Origin: Gemmatales bacterium | GTDB lineage: Bacteria; Planctomycetota; Planctomycetia; Gemmatales; Gemmataceae | DNA: 64,000 nucleotides | Assembly: GCA_026004675.1 (NCBI GenBank) | Contig: BPJP01000001.1 | Coordinates: 186,001-250,000, forward strand | Direction: 5' to 3' | In this document: one piece after another, positions 36,431-45,476 of the stretch | Layout: each line of letters starts with the position of its first letter | Numbering within the stretch: the first letter of the stretch is position 1 | Made by a program: the position numbers and the translations under genes | Notes under the pieces: generated by a model | What the model was told of the DNA's origin: nothing | The model's input: the letters and a program-made list of their open reading frames with translations, nothing else | The model's database searches: none

Positions 36431-37678
36431 TCAAGCCGCACGCAGGTTCGCTGGAAATGCGGTCGGGCGGGCGATTACCTGATACTGCTCGATCAAGGAC
36501 GAAGCCAGGACGTCGTAGTCAAACTTTTCGACGGCATAGTTGCGGATAGCGTCGCGATCGAATTCCGGAAGCCGGGCGATGGTCTGAAGAAGACAATGGT
36601 AAAGCGCCCGGACGTCGTTTGGCTGACACAAGGTGCCAAGTCGAGGATCGGTAACGATGCTTTCCGGTCCGCCACAGCGAGAGGCGACCACTGGTTTGCC
36701 GCTGGCCAATGCTTCGATCAAGACGACGCCAAAGGTTTCGCTTCGACTTGGCAAGACGAGAACATCGCATTCTTCGCGGAGGAAACGGGCTGTTTGCTCT
36801 CGGTCGAGTCGGCCAAGCAAACGGACGGCTGAATCCAGACGCAGCCTGGTGATTTGTTTTTGGATAGAGGGATAGAGAGGACCTTCACCAACAAGGCTGA
36901 GCGTGGCCTTGGGCAATCGGCGACGAAGACGCGCGAATGCGTCGATCAAGACAGGCAAGTTCTTCACCGGTTCGAACAAGCCGACGAAGGCGAGACGCGG
37001 CGCATCGGGATTGGGTCGCCAGTCGACGGGCGGGCGAAACCGTTCGGTATCGACGCCGTTGTAAAGTGTCTGGACGCGGCAACGAACATCGGCAGGCAAA
37101 TAGGCGGCGACTTCCCGAGTCAACGAGTCGCTGACGCACCAAATGCGTTCGGCCCGGCAAAGTGCCGAGATCGTCTTGTAACGCAAATCGCGGCGACGAG
37201 TCAAAATCGAGAAAGGCCCAGTGTGTTCGGTAATGACAAAAGGACGAGAAAACGTCGTCGCCAGGAATAAGGCGGCAAAGCCGTCAGGATAGGCCGTGTG
37301 GGCATGGATCAGATCAAAGTCGAATGTGCCTCGCGCCCAGCAACCAGCATGAAAGACGGCATCGCGATATGGATCGTCCAAGCCCAACAGTCTGGCCGTC
37401 CAGCCGACGTGGTAGGGAACATAGACAACCGGCACGCCGTCGTATTCGGTCCAATCCAAATGGTCCCAGGCGTGTCGGAAATGCCGCCATCGTCTTTTCA
37501 CACCCCAGGGTCGCTTGAGAAAAAGGGGAAAAGCCCGACCACTGATCACGCGCACGTCCATCCCCTTTTGACGAAGCGCTTTGACCTGCTCGTGAACGAA
37601 CGGGCCATTGCAAGGCATGTCCGGATGCGGGTACATCCGCGATACGACCAGAATTCGGAGTTTGGTTTTTATCGGCAT
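36431..37678 (-). CDS. family 4 glycosyltransferase
   Basis: About 415 residues from the ATG at 37678. The N-terminal half has RILVVSRMYPHPDMPCNGPFVHEQVKALRQKGMDV, a standard GT4 start. The C-terminal Rossmann fold has LYNGVDTERFRPP, RLAFVGLFEPVKNLPVLIDAFARLRRRLP, GEGPLYPSIQKQI, the E-x7-E core LPSRSETFGVVLIEALASGKPVVAS. GT4 enzymes move sugars from nucleotide donors and retain the anomeric configuration. It faces away from the flippase-like protein and ABC transporter, which suggests a shared role in making and exporting a surface glycan. The acceptor is unknown. Confidence 0.88.
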   Translation of the reverse strand: MPIKTKLRILVVSRMYPHPDMPCNGPFVHEQVKALRQKGMDVRVISGRAFPLFLKRPWGVKRRWRHFRHAWDHLDWTEYDGVPVVYVPYHVGWTARLLGLDDPYRDAVFHAGCWARGTFDFDLIHAHTAYPDGFAALFLATTFSRPFVITEHTGPFSILTRRRDLRYKTISALCRAERIWCVSDSLTREVAAYLPADVRCRVQTLYNGVDTERFRPPVDWRPNPDAPRLAFVGLFEPVKNLPVLIDAFARLRRRLPKATLSLVGEGPLYPSIQKQITRLRLDSAVRLLGRLDREQTARFLREECDVLVLPSRSETFGVVLIEALASGKPVVASRCGGPESIVTDPRLGTLCQPNDVRALYHCLLQTIARLPEFDRDAIRNYAVEKFDYDVLASSLIEQYQVIARPTAFPANLRAA

Positions 37679-37931
37679 GGCAACGGATGGGCCTTTGTTT
37701 CGGAAAGGAGGCGGTCGCCGGACCGCCAGGTCGGCGGCAAAGTAGCGTAAGCAGCAAATGCTGTCAATTCGATAACGAGTTCGTCTTGAACCGAGTCTGG
37801 GGCTTTTGGTATTCGTCGTCCGCGAACAACACCCAGGCACAGCCCTTCTTGTAAACGCGACTTTCCCCGCCTGGTCAATCGATGCGATGTGCCCTGTTTA
37901 CCACGGCGGCAACGTCGATGGAGCGAGCTTC

Positions 37932-38900
37932 ATGACGAAATACCTGCGCCTGTTTGTCAGTTTTGGACTGCTGAGCTGGCTGGCCTGGCGGACGGATTGG
38001 GTCCAAGTGGGCGAGGTTTTCAGCCGGCTGCGGATCGAGTACTGGGTCGCCGCCGTCCTGATGTACGCCTTTATTCAAGTCATCAGCGGCTATCGCTGGC
38101 AGCGGATCGCCGAGCCACTCGGTTTCCGCATTCCCCTTTCGCGCTACGTGGGCTTTTACTACATCGGCATGTTTTTCAACCTCGTGTTGCCGACTTCCGT
38201 GGGTGGCGATGTCATTCGCGCCTGTTACCTCAATTCCCGATCAGGGAGACGTCGGTTCGCTTTTCTCAGCGTGCTGAGCGATCGCCTGAGTGGCTTCGTA
38301 GTGTTGTTCGGTTTGGCCGGCCTGGCGGTTTTGTTATGCCCTATCACGTTGCCCCTTTGGGTTACCTGGAGCGTTTTCGCTGCCGTCGTTGCTGCTTATT
38401 GTGGCTTGGCCTGTCTTCCTGTTTTCATTCGCCTTAATCGCCGTCTGCGTTTCAGTCTTGGCAGGCGTTTCGACAACCTCGGCAGCGATTTGCTTCATTC
38501 GCTGCGTTTTGCCTTTCGCCCAAGCATCCTCCTGCTCAGTCTTGTCATTCAAAGCGGCAATATTTTGATCGTCTGGTTGCTCGGGTTGTCCATCTCCGCT
38601 CCGATAGCATGGTGGTATTACTGGATCGTGGTACCAATGGTCGCTTTGTTGACACTTTTGCCGGTGAGCATCAACGGCATGGGAGTCCGCGAGGGCGGCA
38701 TGGTGTTGTTTCTGGCGCCGATGGCGGTTCGGGAAGGCATGGCCATGAGCCTGGCGTTTCTCTGGTTTTCCGTATTCACCGTGACATCGCTGGTCGCTGG
38801 CGGTCTGGTCTATCTCTTTGGCCGATTTCCTCCGGTGGAAGTCGAGGCAGATACCGCTGGGCGCACGTCGGAGTCGGTCGCCCACAGGCTGGCCGCCTGA
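37932..38900 (+). CDS. lysylphosphatidylglycerol synthase TM / flippase-like membrane protein
   Basis: About 322 residues from the ATG at 37932, preceded by GGAG. Some eight hydrophobic helices run through it. It shows the pattern of the LPG_synthase_TM (YbhN-like) family: LSWLAWRTDWVQVGEVFSRLR at the start, GYRWQRI, NLVLPTSVGGDVIRACYL near 90 and the second motif LLPVSINGMGVREGGMVLFL near 250. Proteins of this family are found in glycolipid and polysaccharide gene sets and probably help move lipid-linked molecules across the membrane. Placed between the GT4 gene and the ABC exporter, it fits a surface-glycan pathway. Confidence 0.85.
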   Translation: MTKYLRLFVSFGLLSWLAWRTDWVQVGEVFSRLRIEYWVAAVLMYAFIQVISGYRWQRIAEPLGFRIPLSRYVGFYYIGMFFNLVLPTSVGGDVIRACYLNSRSGRRRFAFLSVLSDRLSGFVVLFGLAGLAVLLCPITLPLWVTWSVFAAVVAAYCGLACLPVFIRLNRRLRFSLGRRFDNLGSDLLHSLRFAFRPSILLLSLVIQSGNILIVWLLGLSISAPIAWWYYWIVVPMVALLTLLPVSINGMGVREGGMVLFLAPMAVREGMAMSLAFLWFSVFTVTSLVAGGLVYLFGRFPPVEVEADTAGRTSESVAHRLAA

Positions 38901-38930
38901 TGAGGCAATTCAAAAAAGGGACAGAGGTTC

Positions 38931-39716
38931 ATGAGAGAGTATTTCCGGAGCATCTGGAATTTCCGTTACTTTTGGATGTCGCTGGTTCGCATGGATCTGC
39001 GGAGCCGATACCGCCGCTCGGTGATCGGCATGGGTTGGTCGCTTTTGCATCCCATCGCCCTGACCACGACGATTTGCGTCGTGTTCCATCAAATTTTTCA
39101 GGTCGACATTCGCCATTTCGCCCCTTACCTGCTGGCGGGAATCGCCACTTGGGGCTATATCGTCAGCTCGACTCTTTCGGGCTGCGAGAGTTATATCCAG
39201 GCCGAGTCATACATCCGCCAATGTCCCGCTCCTATGGCGATCTATCCGCTCCGCACAACGCTGGGAACCAGCATTCATTTCCTCCTGGCCATGTCGGTGG
39301 TCCTGGTAATGGCCGTGTTCTTCAAACCTGAAGTGTTCAACCTCGTGGCCCTGGCGACGCTGCCAGCAACGCTGGTGATGCTGTTCGCTTTTTGCTGGTC
39401 GCTGGCGGTTCTCGGCGGACTGATGAATGTGTTTTTTCCCGATACCAAACACCTGTTCGAGGTCGGCTTTCAGATACTCTTTTATCTGACGCCAGTGATG
39501 TGGGAGACGCGCATGGTATCAGACCCCTTCCTGGCACTGGCTCTGCAATGCAATCCACTGGTCCACGTGCTGGCGTTGATCCGAGAGCCAATCATCTATG
39601 GGCGTGTACCCTCGCTTATGAATTACTGCGTTTCCTGCGGCCTCGTTGCCTTTTTCCTGACATCGGCCTCGTACGCTTTATATCGGCTACAGCGCAAAGT
39701 GGTCTTCTATCTCTAG
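38931..39716 (+). CDS. ABC-2 type permease for polysaccharide export
   Basis: 261 residues with six hydrophobic helices. The start MREYFRSIWNFRYFWMSLVRMDLRSRYRRSVIGMGWSLLHP is the signature of the TagG/KpsM/Wzm class. The conserved end FYLTPVMWETRMV...NPLVHVLALIREPI is also family-typical. It follows the flippase-like gene by 30 bases and precedes the matching ATPase by 25 bases, forming one export system that would push an undecaprenyl-linked or lipid-linked glycan across the inner membrane. Confidence 0.92.
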   Translation: MREYFRSIWNFRYFWMSLVRMDLRSRYRRSVIGMGWSLLHPIALTTTICVVFHQIFQVDIRHFAPYLLAGIATWGYIVSSTLSGCESYIQAESYIRQCPAPMAIYPLRTTLGTSIHFLLAMSVVLVMAVFFKPEVFNLVALATLPATLVMLFAFCWSLAVLGGLMNVFFPDTKHLFEVGFQILFYLTPVMWETRMVSDPFLALALQCNPLVHVLALIREPIIYGRVPSLMNYCVSCGLVAFFLTSASYALYRLQRKVVFYL

Positions 39717-39741
39717 TCGGCTCCGTTTGGGGATCATCACC

Positions 39742-40500
39742 ATGGCAAAAATCGAACTCGAACGCGCGTGTCTGACGTTTCGGGTGCGCAAACACGACCG
39801 TATCACTTTCAAAGAGTTTCTCGTTCGGCAAATGTACCGCAAGTCGATCAATCCGGTGATGAAGGTTCGCGCTCTGCAAGACATTACGCTGCAAATCAAA
39901 GATGGCGAACGCATCGGCGTCCTCGGGCACAACGGCGCCGGCAAGAGCACGCTACTCAAGTTGCTCGCCGGTATCTATCCGGTTTCCCGAGGCCGACGTT
40001 ACGTCGAAGGCCGAATCAGCTCTCTTTTCGACATCGCCCTGGGTTTCGAATCAGACGCCACCGGCTACGACAACATCTATTTCCGCGGCTACCTTCAGGG
40101 AGAAACACCGGCCAGTATCCGCAACAAACTGCCGGCCATCGCCGAATTCAGCGAACTGGGCGACTTCCTCAATATGCCTGTGCGTTATTATTCCGCCGGC
40201 ATGATGGTGCGCCTCGCTTTCTCCATTGCCACCGCCATCGAACCAGAAATACTTTTGATCGATGAAGTTTTCGCCGCCGGGGACATGGCGTTTCAGCAAA
40301 AGGCCCGCCAACGCATGCGTGAGATGATCAACCAGGCTCAACTGCTCGTCTTCGTCAGCCACGACATGGAGTCGCTTGCCAGTTTGTGCCAGAAAGGGCT
40401 ATGGCTCGATCATGGCCGAGTCCGCCGGTTCGGTCCCATCGACGAAGTCATCCAAGCCTACCAGGCATCGGTGCTCGATTCGCAGCCACAAGCGGCTTGA
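39742..40500 (+). CDS. ABC transporter ATP-binding protein for polysaccharide export
   Basis: About 252 residues; the ATG at 39742 has GGGGA before it. Walker A is GHNGAGKST, the signature is YYSAGMMVRLAFSIA, which is the special form of the TagH/KpsT/Wzt group, and Walker B is ILLIDEVFAAGD. No C-terminal carbohydrate-binding domain is present, so the exporter is of the KpsT-like type where the end cap of the glycan is not read. It pairs with the permease just before it; energy from ATP drives glycan export. Confidence 0.93.
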   Translation: MAKIELERACLTFRVRKHDRITFKEFLVRQMYRKSINPVMKVRALQDITLQIKDGERIGVLGHNGAGKSTLLKLLAGIYPVSRGRRYVEGRISSLFDIALGFESDATGYDNIYFRGYLQGETPASIRNKLPAIAEFSELGDFLNMPVRYYSAGMMVRLAFSIATAIEPEILLIDEVFAAGDMAFQQKARQRMREMINQAQLLVFVSHDMESLASLCQKGLWLDHGRVRRFGPIDEVIQAYQASVLDSQPQAA

Positions 40501-40569
40501 AATTCGATCTGTCGGCTTCTAAATTCGAGCCGTGGCTTACACTTTCGAACTTCACTTGAGGCGCCTGCC

Positions 40570-41328
40570 ATGACCAGCAACAACAAGATCGCCATGGTGA
40601 CTGGAGCAGGGTCGGGTATCGGCCGCGCCGTGTCGATTGCTCTGCTTAGGGAAGGTTATTGCGTCGTCCTGGCCGGGCGCCGAGCCGAGGCATTGCACGA
40701 AACGGTGTCCCTTGCTGGTGCCGACGAAACTCGCACCCTGGTCCAACCTGCCGATGTCACTCAGCCCGATTCGGTCCGCGAATTATTTGCCAGGACGAAG
40801 GAGAAATTCGGCCGACTTGATTTCTTGTTCAACAACGCGGGCACAAACGTTCCCGGCACTCTTCTTGAAGACCTCCGCTTCGAAGACTGGAAAAAGGTGA
40901 TCGATGTCAACATTACGGGCGTCTTTCTCTGTACACAAGAGGCGTTTCGGCTGATGAAAAGCCAGAACCCGATGGGTGGCCGGATCGTCAACAACGGATC
41001 GATCTCGGCAACGACGCCCCGGCCAAACTCTGCCCCGTATACAAGCAGCAAGCACGCCGTCACCGGGTTGACGAAAGCTACAGCACTCGATGGCCGAAAA
41101 TATAACATTGCTTGCGGGCAGATCGATATCGGCAACGCTCTTACGCCGATGGCCGCACGCATGAAAGAAGGCGTCTTGCAAGCCAACGGGACCGTGGCCG
41201 TCGAACCAACCATGGACGTCGAGCATGTCGCCAGAGCGGTGGTCTACATGGCCAGCCTGCCCCTTGATGCGAACGTCCTGTTTATGACCGTGATGGCCAC
41301 CAAGATGCCGTTCGTCGGCAGGGGCTGA
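40570..41328 (+). CDS. SDR-family oxidoreductase
   Basis: 252 residues. TGAGSGIG near residue 11 binds NAD(P), NNAG near 88 and the Y-T-S-S-K active site (about residues 157-161) are in place, and [10 protein letters not shown] supplies the catalytic serine. The C-terminus ([12 protein letters not shown]) is that of a conserved planctomycete/proteobacterial subfamily of unknown substrate. It follows the ABC ATPase by 69 bases on the same strand, so a role in nucleotide-sugar or lipid modification for that glycan is possible but not shown. Confidence 0.88.
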   Translation: MTSNNKIAMVTGAGSGIGRAVSIALLREGYCVVLAGRRAEALHETVSLAGADETRTLVQPADVTQPDSVRELFARTKEKFGRLDFLFNNAGTNVPGTLLEDLRFEDWKKVIDVNITGVFLCTQEAFRLMKSQNPMGGRIVNNGSISATTPRPNSAPYTSSKHAVTGLTKATALDGRKYNIACGQIDIGNALTPMAARMKEGVLQANGTVAVEPTMDVEHVARAVVYMASLPLDANVLFMTVMATKMPFVGRG

Positions 41329-41398
41329 GTCGACTCATGCTGCACGCGCCTGCTACGATTGTCGTGTTGCACGTTTCACCGCTAGCTGCGCATCAAAA

Positions 41399-42962
41399 GT
41401 GTCTTCGAATCTAACGACGCTCGATTACGCCGGCCTGGGAATCTACCTCGTTGCGATTCTCGCGCTCGGGCTGTGGGTGGGACGGCGCATCCGTACGGGT
41501 GCCGATTATTTCCTCGCCGGTCGCCTGCTGCCATGGTGGGCGGTCGGCATGTCCCTCGTCGCCACCGATATTGGCGGCACCGATATCATCGGCGTCGGCG
41601 GTGCTGCCTACCGCTATGGCCTGGCGGTTGGCAACTTCGAATGGATCGGCTGTGTGCCAGCCATGATCGTCGCTGCTTTCGTCTTCATTCCGCACTTCTG
41701 GCGGCTCGGCATCTACACCATTCCCGAATTCATGGAAAAGCGTTTTGATGCCCGTGTCCGCGCTGCTCTCGCTTTCTGTTGGCTCATCTTCATGGCCTGC
41801 AACCTGGGCGTTATGTTGCTGGCCTCTGCCAAATTGCTTTCCGTCCTGCTTGGCTGGAACCAGTCGGCGTGCATTTTGCTGACTGCCGCCCTGGTCGGCG
41901 TCTACACCATTGCCGGCGGTTTGGCCGCCGTCGTCTATACCGACGCGGTCCAATGCGTCGTCATGATCGTCGGCTGCCTTTTGATCGTCGCCTTCGGCCT
42001 GATCGATGTCGGTGGCATCGCCGCCTTGCAACAGAAAATTCATCAACTCGAACTGGCTCGCCAACAATCCGATGGCGGACAGATAGAAACGACTTCGCTG
42101 GTGCTGCCCGTCGACACGACGTCGCCATTTCCATGGCCGGGGATCCTTTTTGGCCTCGCATTGATTCTCAGTCCGGCTTATTGGATCGGCAATCCGGCCA
42201 TCGTCCAACGCGCCTTGGGAGCTCGGTCCGAATTCGAAGCCAAGGCATCCTATATCTGGGGCGCTGTTTTGAAGAACATCATTCCTTTCATTATTGTCGT
42301 CCCCCGGTTTGATTGCCATGGTCAAGTTCCCGCAGTTGAAAGACGGCGACGAGGCGATTCCAACCTCCGTGGCGGCGTTGTTGCCCACGGGGTTTCGAGG
42401 CATTTTCCTGGCTGCGTTTGTCGCCGCACTCATGTCCAGCATGGACTCTTACCTCAATTCCGCCGCCACGGTTTTCAGCAACGACTTCTACAAGCGCTTT
42501 TTTTCCCCAACGATCGATGAAAGGGAACTGCTTCTCGTTGGCCGAAGCACGACGATCGTCCTTGTCATCTGGGCGATCTTGTTCGCCTTCCTGCTGACCT
42601 ATCTCAAGGAAGGAGTCTACGCGATCTTTCAAACGATGATGGCATTCTTTCAAGGTCCTGCGCTGGCCATTTTGATGACCGGTCTTTTATGGCGACGAGC
42701 CACTGCCACTGCCGCATTCGTCGGCTTTCTGGCTGGAGTAACGATTGCCATCGTTTTGTTCGTTTTCAGCCAGTCGACGGTGTGTGAGCTTTTGGGCATT
42801 GCTCCCCTTTTTCAGATCTCCGAGCCGTTTCTTTACTTTTCCGTCTGGGCCTTTCTCGTCGCGCTTGTGTCGATCGTGGTGGTCAGCTGGTGCACGCCCA
42901 AGGAGCCGGAAGAAAAAACGGCATTGGTCGTGAGCTTGTTGAAGAAAGAACGAGTCGACTAA
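41399..42962 (+). pseudogene. sodium/solute symporter with a +1 frameshift in a C5 run
   Basis: Two overlapping frames together make one SSS-family transporter of about 520 residues. The first (GTG at 41399) gives helices 1-7: LDYAGLGIYLVAILALGLWVGRR, GADYFLAGRLLPWWAVGMSLVATDIGGTDIIG. It loses sense after IIPFIIVVP. The second restarts in a shifted frame with PGLIAMVKFPQLKDGDEAIP and runs to the end at 42962. Removing one C from CCCCC at 42301-42305 restores a smooth VVPGLIAMV junction, so a one-base insertion is the only defect. The gene would import a sugar, amino acid or organic acid with sodium. Whether the shift is real, a sequencing error or programmed slippage cannot be told here. Confidence 0.85.
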
Positions 42963-42966
42963 ACAT

Positions 42967-44016
42967 TCAAGGATTGTTGTTGTCGCCGCCGGACATCGTG
43001 GACAAGGCGCGATAGGCGCCTGGCGCTAAAGTCTGTTCGATAAAGCGGACGCTGCCGTCACAGAAGAGAAAATTGCACCCTCCCGGATGGGCACTGCGGA
43101 AGCCGGGCAACGTGTCCATTTTACCGGCGCTGGTTGCCGAGTTGGTGCAATCATTATTGAAATCGAAGGCAGCCAAACCAAGCGGATAGTTCATTGGTTC
43201 GTCGAAAGGCAGGCTGTGCCCGCCACGTTGAGCCGTGACTCCTAGCGCCGTGCCCCCAACCAGGCCAAGCGAATTGAGCTCTCGAGTGGCCATTGGCCCG
43301 GCGGACCAGCTTTGGTCGATGCGATCGGATTGGCCAGGAAACAAACCGGTCGCCGGGGTGGTGTCGGCATAATACCGGCGAATGCCATAAAGTCGGCTGC
43401 CGCCTGCCCCTTCTCCGACGGCAAAAGTATGACTCGTGCCGTCGGTGATGTCCGTGAAACGCGTATTGGAATTGACTTCGAAAACACCTCGCGCCGGCAT
43501 GGGAACTTCTACATCCTCGCAGAGTGCGGCGTTGGCTCCCTTGCATAGCAGGTAGTCACAAGCGGCAGGATTGGGCAAGGGCCGACCAGCCCGTGCTGCA
43601 AGAAACTGCACATCCAGAACCCCTCTCGTCCGATTGCTAGGACAGAAATAGACTGTGATCTGCGTCGAGACGAGTTGGAAGTTAATCCCTTCGTACCATC
43701 GCTTGCTCTGATCCCATTGGTTGAGCCAATTGTCCTGTTCCAGAAAAGCGACGAGGTTGACCAGGCCGACATGACCGGCGTGCTCGAGATTGTTGCCGCC
43801 TTCGGTGTACATTCCCGGCGGCAAGCCGCCGTGTGCGTCGTGGTAGGCGTGCAAGGCGATGCCGATTTGTCGTAAATGACTCTGACAGGCGGCGCGGTTG
43901 GCAGTTTCCCGTACCTTTTGCACCGCTGGTAATAAAAGGCCAATTAGCACGCCGACGATCGCAATGACTACCAGCAGTTCCAAAAGCGTCACGGCTTTTC
44001 GCTTGCTGCCAACCAA
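42967..44016 (-). CDS. DUF1559 prepilin-like protein
   Basis: 349 residues. The best start is a TTG at 44016, with AAGGAG about 8 bases upstream. The type-IV-pilin leader is short, KRKAVTLLELLVVIAIVGVLIGLLLPAVQKVRE, with Ala at -1 where Gly is usual. The body is the beta-rich DUF1559 domain that begins HLRQIGIALHAYHDAHGGLPPG. It ends with the H-x9-DG motif (HPGGCNFLFCDGSVRF). DUF1559 proteins are among the most expanded families of planctomycetes and are thought to be exported and assembled like minor pilins; their function is unknown. It is convergent with the frameshifted symporter. Confidence 0.93.
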   Translation of the reverse strand: MVGSKRKAVTLLELLVVIAIVGVLIGLLLPAVQKVRETANRAACQSHLRQIGIALHAYHDAHGGLPPGMYTEGGNNLEHAGHVGLVNLVAFLEQDNWLNQWDQSKRWYEGINFQLVSTQITVYFCPSNRTRGVLDVQFLAARAGRPLPNPAACDYLLCKGANAALCEDVEVPMPARGVFEVNSNTRFTDITDGTSHTFAVGEGAGGSRLYGIRRYYADTTPATGLFPGQSDRIDQSWSAGPMATRELNSLGLVGGTALGVTAQRGGHSLPFDEPMNYPLGLAAFDFNNDCTNSATSAGKMDTLPGFRSAHPGGCNFLFCDGSVRFIEQTLAPGAYRALSTMSGGDNNNP

Positions 44017-44208
44017 AGCGCAGCTCCTTGGAACATGGTTTGACTCACCTTCCTCAATTCTCAGCGCTGGGTCGTCGAAGTCAAGCGGACCGTGGCTGCC
44101 GAGGGCAACGAGACAGGTGATGAAATCAACTCCTGTCTGTTCAAACGCGTCGCTTCGCTTACAATGTCACCTCGTCCAGCAATCAGACAGCACATGCGGG
44201 GTGGAACG

Positions 44209-45195
44209 ATGGGCGTTGAAGTGGTGACGTTCGGAGAAGCGATGATTCGGCTCAGTCCGCCGAACTTTCGCCGGCTCGAACAGGCGCACAGCCTGGACGT
44301 CATGGTAGGCGGAGCAGAGTTGAACTCCGCCGTCGGTCTGGCCAGGTTGGGGCACGCAAGTGCGTGGGTTTCGCGTTTGACGAATAATCCCCTTGGTCGG
44401 TTGGTTGCCAACCACGCCCGCGAAGCAGGTGTGTTAACCGAACACATCGTCTGGACGAATGAGGATCGAGTGGGACTCTACTTCCTGGAATTCGGAGCGG
44501 CGCCGCGGGCCAGCAGCGTGCTCTACGACCGCAGGCATTCGGCCATCGCCGGTATTCAACCAGGGATGGTCGATTGGTCCAAGGTTTTCGCCGGTGTCAA
44601 ATGGTTTCACGTGTCGGGCATCACACCGGCGCTGAGCACGAGTGCGGCCGAGACGACGCGCGAAGCTTTGCAAGCCGCCCGAAATGCCAACGTGCAAATC
44701 AGCATCGATCTCAATTACCGAGCTAAACTTTGGAGCCAGGAAGAGGCTGGCCGTTGGATGAGCGAATTCATGAACCTCTGCGACGTTCTGATCACTACCG
44801 AAGAGGACACCCAACGCGTCTTTCAAATCAGCGGCGAAGACTACGAAGATGTCGCCGCGAAGTTAGCCAAACGGTTCCCACTGAAAATTGTTGCCATCAC
44901 CCTTCGCGAGAATCCGCTCGTTTGGAAGAACCAATGGACGGCTATTGCTTGGCGCGACGGCAAAGTCTATCGCACGCGCAGCTACGAAGTCGAAATCGTC
45001 GACCGTTTGGGTGCCGGCGACTCCTTTGCTGCTGGCTTGATTCACGGATTGCTCGAGGGCGACCTGCAAAAGGGAGTTGACTTCGGTGTGGCGGCCAGCG
45101 CGATGAAGCATTCGATCCCCGGCGATTTCGCCTGGATCACGCGCGAGGAAGTCGAAACCCTCATGTCCGGCTCGGGCTTGCGCATCAGCCGATAG
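44209..45195 (+). CDS. PfkB-family sugar kinase, 2-keto-3-deoxygluconate-kinase type
   Basis: About 328 residues from the ATG at 44209 (GGGGTGGA before it). The start GVEVVTFGEAMIRLSPPNFRRLEQAHSLDVMVGGAELNSAVGLARLG is the PfkB signature 1 region. The catalytic DRLGAGDSFAAGLIHGLL near 270 is signature 2 with the base Asp. The order and the DWSKVFAGVKWFHVSGI segment resemble 2-dehydro-3-deoxygluconokinase. The enzyme would phosphorylate a C6 sugar acid for the Entner-Doudoroff-like route. It is the only gene on this strand between the convergent DUF1559 gene and the esterase fragment, and the sugar specificity is an inference. Confidence 0.85.
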   Translation: MGVEVVTFGEAMIRLSPPNFRRLEQAHSLDVMVGGAELNSAVGLARLGHASAWVSRLTNNPLGRLVANHAREAGVLTEHIVWTNEDRVGLYFLEFGAAPRASSVLYDRRHSAIAGIQPGMVDWSKVFAGVKWFHVSGITPALSTSAAETTREALQAARNANVQISIDLNYRAKLWSQEEAGRWMSEFMNLCDVLITTEEDTQRVFQISGEDYEDVAAKLAKRFPLKIVAITLRENPLVWKNQWTAIAWRDGKVYRTRSYEVEIVDRLGAGDSFAAGLIHGLLEGDLQKGVDFGVAASAMKHSIPGDFAWITREEVETLMSGSGLRISR

Positions 45196-45206
45196 CATTC
45201 TGCTGT

Positions 45207-45476
45207 TTACTTGCGAAATCGAAACGAAAACACATCCGCGTCCTTGACGACAAAGCGCAATCGGATTGCTTTGCCTGCAAGCCCGCTCACGTCTCGGCCT
45301 TGTTTCCAGCGCACATCGATGGCGATGTGGTCTCCGTTGACGGGCAGGCAATCGTCGACGGTAAAGTTCCGCATCGGCCGGCCAGCACTATCCTGAATCT
45401 CCACACGCACACTGCCTCCTCGCTCATCCGTCGGCACTTTCAAAAAGGTCCAGCCGGACCAGCAGCCGAATGTCAC
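45207..45476 (-). CDS. orphan C-terminal beta-domain of larger planctomycete secreted proteins
   Basis: 89 residues. The GTG at 45476 overlaps the esterase stop codon by four bases (GTGA), and no ribosome site is strong, so translation by coupling is possible. The sequence (LKVPTDERGGSVRVEIQDSAGRPMRNFTVDDCLPVNGDHIAIDVRW, then GLAGKAIRLRFVVKDADVFSFRFRK) reproduces the tail region of large secreted glycosidase-like proteins of the phylum. It is too short to be the whole domain and has no signal peptide. It is probably the stump of a deleted gene, or a domain that once belonged to its upstream neighbour. Confidence 0.6.
   Translation of the reverse strand: MTFGCWSGWTFLKVPTDERGGSVRVEIQDSAGRPMRNFTVDDCLPVNGDHIAIDVRWKQGRDVSGLAGKAIRLRFVVKDADVFSFRFRK

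Noticed and set aside
42294-42310. Programmed frameshift in the symporter
   Set aside because: There is a C run but no downstream stimulatory structure or conserved slip motif visible, so a plain indel is simpler. Kept only as one option.
41411-42442. 343-codon minus-strand frame opposite the symporter
   Set aside because: Shadow frame; the plus strand has clear membrane-transporter motifs.
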